DNA of 14,894 bases from contig JAATVP010000173.1 in NCBI GenBank assembly GCA_014523625.1, positions 1-14,894 of the forward strand. The letters are read 5' to 3'. Position numbers and translations under genes: made by a program. A model generated the notes under the pieces. That model was not told the origin of the DNA. It did not search any database and was given only the letters and a program-made list of their open reading frames with translations. This document shows, in pieces, positions 12,641-14,894 of this stretch. Source of the DNA: Nitrososphaerales archaeon TH5896. GTDB taxonomy: Archaea > Thermoproteota > Nitrososphaeria > Nitrososphaerales > Nitrososphaeraceae. The first letter of the stretch is position 1, and each line of letters begins with the position of its first letter.

Positions 12641-14248
12641 TTGGGTGAGAGAAAAAATTACCATATTGTTATAATTGGTGGAGGTATCCTAGGATGTTCT
12701 ATAGCTTATTTATTGTCCTACAATTTAGGACCAGGTACGCGAATACTTCTTATCGAACAGGAAATTTCACCAGCGTTCCACGCCAGCTCTCGAAATACTG
12801 GAAAAGTTCATGCTCCGTTCCTCTATGACCCGTCAAAGAGAAAATTGTTCGCAAGGTCTGCTTCAATTGGTTTTGATATGCTCTCTGACTATTGCCAATC
12901 AAGGCACTTGCCGTTCATTAAGGATGGCATCTTAGAGGTCGCCACAGACGAAAACGGAATAGCACATCTAAATAGATATCTTGAGTGGGGATACTCAAAT
13001 GGCCTAACCCACGAGGAACTACAATACCTAGATAAGCAAGAGGTTGCGGCTTTGGAGCCAAATGTCAGATGCACCGGTGCTATTCATTGCACTAAGGATG
13101 CCTCTGTCAACTACGGTGAAATCACCAGACGCCTTTTGATGGATGCTCAAAACATAGGATGTGATGTAATGTTCGGAGCCAAGCTAGTATCAATAAAGTC
13201 AGGAGAACACTTATACTCTGACCAAAGCATCTCAAATCTTCGTCACGACTCGATACAGCAGCAGCAACAACAAGAACAACAACAACAACAAGAACAACAA
13301 CAACGACAGCGACACCGTCATAATATTTGGCTTAAGTTGCTTAAATCTTGGACAGTCCCAAAAGCAACATTGTCAGCCGGTGTAAACCCAGGATCTTTTC
13401 TGAACACCGACGCTAAGGCAGATATCACACAATCAACCGCCACTGACAAACAAAGGTTATCTTACGTTGAGCTATCTGCGGATTACCTTATCAATGTGGC
13501 AGGAGGCGCGGCCCTTACTATTGCTCATGGTATGGGTTTGGCCAAAGGCTTTTCGGCCTTGTACTTTAGAGGGGAATATTGGGTTGCCCCGTCTTCTCTC
13601 AAGGATCTAACGAAGATGAGTATTTACTCTGTACCTCGCTATTCTGAGTATCCCTTCCTCGATCCTCACTGGGTTGTCAGGATTGATGGAAGAAGAGAGG
13701 TGGGACCAAATGCAGTCTTGGTATCGGGCCCGTTTGCGTACAACTGGAACCAAAATATGAGACTAATCCTGCCAAAAATACTACAATCTATCACAGATAC
13801 AGGAAGAGTAGGTCTAATTAATCTCTTCACAGACAAGAAATTTGTAACACTGGCTCTCCATGAGCTGAAGAGCTCCCTCTCCAAGCGGGTAATGATAAAT
13901 CGGGCGAAGCAGTTTCTTCCCTCAATCGACGCTTCTCAATTTACTACAAGAGGAACATCAGGAATAAGGTCCTCGATAGTGGATATTGATGGTAAATTCG
14001 TCCCTGACATCTTTATGGTGGAAAATGAAGACTCTGTACATATGTTAAATTACAATTCTCCAGGGGCAACTGGGGCATTGCCCGTGGCGGCACTAATAGT
14101 TGATCGGATAATTAAGCAGGACGGATTTAGAAATTCAACACGATCGGGCGGCAGTGGTGAAAAGGCAGATTCTACAAAAGATCTTGGTCCGGTGACAAAA
14201 TGGGACGTAAATCAAATTAGTGACACGTTGACTAAAGTCGCTGTCTAG
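12641..14248 (+). CDS. FAD-dependent oxidoreductase, L-2-hydroxyglutarate oxidase-like, with polyQ insertion
   Basis: A 535-residue DAO-family flavoprotein. The N-terminal Rossmann motif HIVIIGGGILGCSIAYLLS (8-26) binds FAD, ILLIEQE follows, and SSRNTGKVHAPFLYDP (49-64) resembles the H-x-S-x-R-N-S-G segment of L-2-hydroxyglutarate oxidases (LhgO). LINVAGGAALTIAHGMGL (283-300) and the C-terminal NYNSPGATGALPVAA near 470-485 complete the FAD-binding fold. From the family I expect oxidation of a 2-hydroxy acid with electron transfer to quinone or oxygen; malate:quinone-like activity is an alternative. At 535 residues it is clearly longer than usual LhgO (about 400), largely because of an insertion at about 187-275 that contains 18 residues of almost pure Gln (206-223). 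TTG at 12641 is the first in-frame start after a TAA, and no closer ATG precedes the FAD motif. A TATA-like CCTTATAAAG lies near 12575-12585. Confidence 0.8.
   Translation: MGERKNYHIVIIGGGILGCSIAYLLSYNLGPGTRILLIEQEISPAFHASSRNTGKVHAPFLYDPSKRKLFARSASIGFDMLSDYCQSRHLPFIKDGILEVATDENGIAHLNRYLEWGYSNGLTHEELQYLDKQEVAALEPNVRCTGAIHCTKDASVNYGEITRRLLMDAQNIGCDVMFGAKLVSIKSGEHLYSDQSISNLRHDSIQQQQQQEQQQQQEQQQRQRHRHNIWLKLLKSWTVPKATLSAGVNPGSFLNTDAKADITQSTATDKQRLSYVELSADYLINVAGGAALTIAHGMGLAKGFSALYFRGEYWVAPSSLKDLTKMSIYSVPRYSEYPFLDPHWVVRIDGRREVGPNAVLVSGPFAYNWNQNMRLILPKILQSITDTGRVGLINLFTDKKFVTLALHELKSSLSKRVMINRAKQFLPSIDASQFTTRGTSGIRSSIVDIDGKFVPDIFMVENEDSVHMLNYNSPGATGALPVAALIVDRIIKQDGFRNSTRSGGSGEKADSTKDLGPVTKWDVNQISDTLTKVAV
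13256..13309 (+). repeat. CAG/CAA (polyglutamine-coding) repeat tract
   Basis: A 54-nt run of CAG, CAA and a few GAA/CGA codons encodes residues 206-223 of the flavoprotein, nearly all Gln. It is a simple-sequence tract prone to length change. Confidence 0.85.
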
Positions 14249-14511
14249 TGGCCAAAGAAAGCTAGAATCGGGATTCTTTCCAAGTAAAAATCGATGCATT
14301 AAAAAATGAAATAAAAGTCACTAATTTTCAATCGCTTCTATCGACAATATAACCTCCGGACTTGAAAAAAGGGAAGTCTAGTAAGATTCAATTGCTATTA
14401 GCTAGCTAATAAGCCATCAGCTCGAAACAAATCCAGACATCTTCCATTTTTTTATCATATCAAGGGAGGGGATTATATGAAAACATTTTCGTTTCCTTCA
14501 TTCTCAATGGG
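14249..14511. other. Short intergenic region between convergent genes
   Basis: In 263 nt between the flavoprotein stop and the Band 7 stop no gene was found. A-rich and T-rich runs near 14300 and 14447-14453 could serve as termination signals for the converging transcripts. Confidence 0.4.
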
Positions 14512-14894
14512 CTACTTTGTTGCGTTTGTTAATACAGTATTATTCAACACACTCTGCAAAGTATTGCCACCTCCAGCCAACCCTGACGAGGAAGATGAAG
14601 ATGCGTTCCCGGAGTTTGCTGTACCGGCTTCTCCTCCACCAGCTGATTCAAATTCATTTCTACTCGTTGGTATCTCTATGAATGGAGTCACTGATTGACC
14701 ATTCGCTCCTGACCCACCGCTACCAACGACTAGAGGCAAGTGGCCATTCCATTTCTGGGACTTGAGCCATTCTAGATAGCTAGGACTCTGACGCAGCTGC
14801 TCATCTATTGTGGTTATGGCTTGTGCTTCACCTTGTGCCTGCAGCACATTAGCTTGTCTAACTCCCTCAGCTCTTGCAATATTTGCTTGCTGCT
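14512..14894 (-). CDS. SPFH/Band 7 (prohibitin/stomatin-like) protein, C-terminal end only
   Basis: The frame stays open to the window edge (residues ARAEGVRQANVLQAQGEA), so the 5' part lies outside. The visible part is the end of the long coiled coil with the A-E/Q-G repeats typical of SPFH proteins, then the prohibitin signature ITTIDEQLRQSPSYLEWLKS followed by KWNGHLPLVVG. A disordered Gly/Ser/Asn tail of about 65 residues (GSGGSGANGQS, SGNASSSSSSGLAGGG) follows. Such proteins form large membrane-bound rings that organise membrane microdomains and proteases. The GTG at 14847 is an internal codon, not a start. Confidence 0.88.
   Translation of the reverse strand, partial: QQANIARAEGVRQANVLQAQGEAQAITTIDEQLRQSPSYLEWLKSQKWNGHLPLVVGSGGSGANGQSVTPFIEIPTSRNEFESAGGGEAGTANSGNASSSSSSGLAGGGNTLQSVLNNTVLTNATK

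Noticed and set aside
14477..14698. 73-codon plus-strand frame with a strong GGGAGGGG 7 nt before its ATG
   Set aside because: The ribosome-site look is real, but the frame is antisense to the Gly/Ser tail of the Band 7 gene, and its Pro/Asp/Glu-rich run mirrors that low-complexity tail.

Overview
The window most likely comes from an AT-rich genome of an ammonia-oxidising archaeon (Nitrososphaeria/Thaumarchaeota, probably a Nitrososphaera or Nitrosocosmicus relative). Three information-processing genes point to Archaea: a TFIIB-type factor (TFB), ribosomal protein S25e and RNA polymerase subunit K. Several genes have a TATA-like box centred about 27 nt upstream of the start codon. That leaves almost no room for a 5' leader, so these genes are probably translated from leaderless transcripts, some of them starting with GTG or TTG. 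The assignment is inference from protein families and promoter layout; no rRNA is present.

Left part (1-4698). A 5'-truncated type I phosphodiesterase/alkaline phosphatase-fold gene is followed 15 nt later by a D-tagatose 3-epimerase-like TIM-barrel isomerase, and the two look like one operon. Next comes a convergent pair for ergothioneine synthesis: egtD (histidine trimethylation, + strand) and egtB (sulfoxide synthase, - strand), whose 3' ends are 39 nt apart.

Middle (4806-8673). A small two-helix membrane protein gene, a divergent TFB paralogue with an unusual linker and B-reader, S25e facing a cyclophilin-like (TM1367-type) protein, and rpoK with a long lysine-rich N-terminal extension. 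The gaps on either side of TFB hold inverted repeats worth checking.

Accessory-looking stretch (8674-11982). Some 1.3 kb is AT-rich with few genes. It holds short repeats, a small ribbon-helix-helix gene on the minus strand whose reading continues in the +1 frame after its stop, and a possible gene remnant. Beyond it lies a minus-strand chain of three overlapping frames: a membrane-anchored, sequon-rich surface protein, a 68-codon frame, and a winged-helix regulator. The surface protein ends at CTT TAG G, which resembles known +1 frameshift sites, and the next frame is the +1 frame.

Right part (11983-14894). A single-domain response regulator with a helical tail, a FAD-dependent oxidoreductase of the L-2-hydroxyglutarate oxidase type carrying a polyglutamine-containing insertion, and the C-terminal end of an SPFH/Band 7 (prohibitin-like) protein that runs off the window.

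I found no tRNA, rRNA, CRISPR array or insertion sequence. The most distinctive points are the ergothioneine pair in an archaeon, the two independent +1-frame continuations, the altered TFB, and the operator-like inverted repeat around a TATA-like core.
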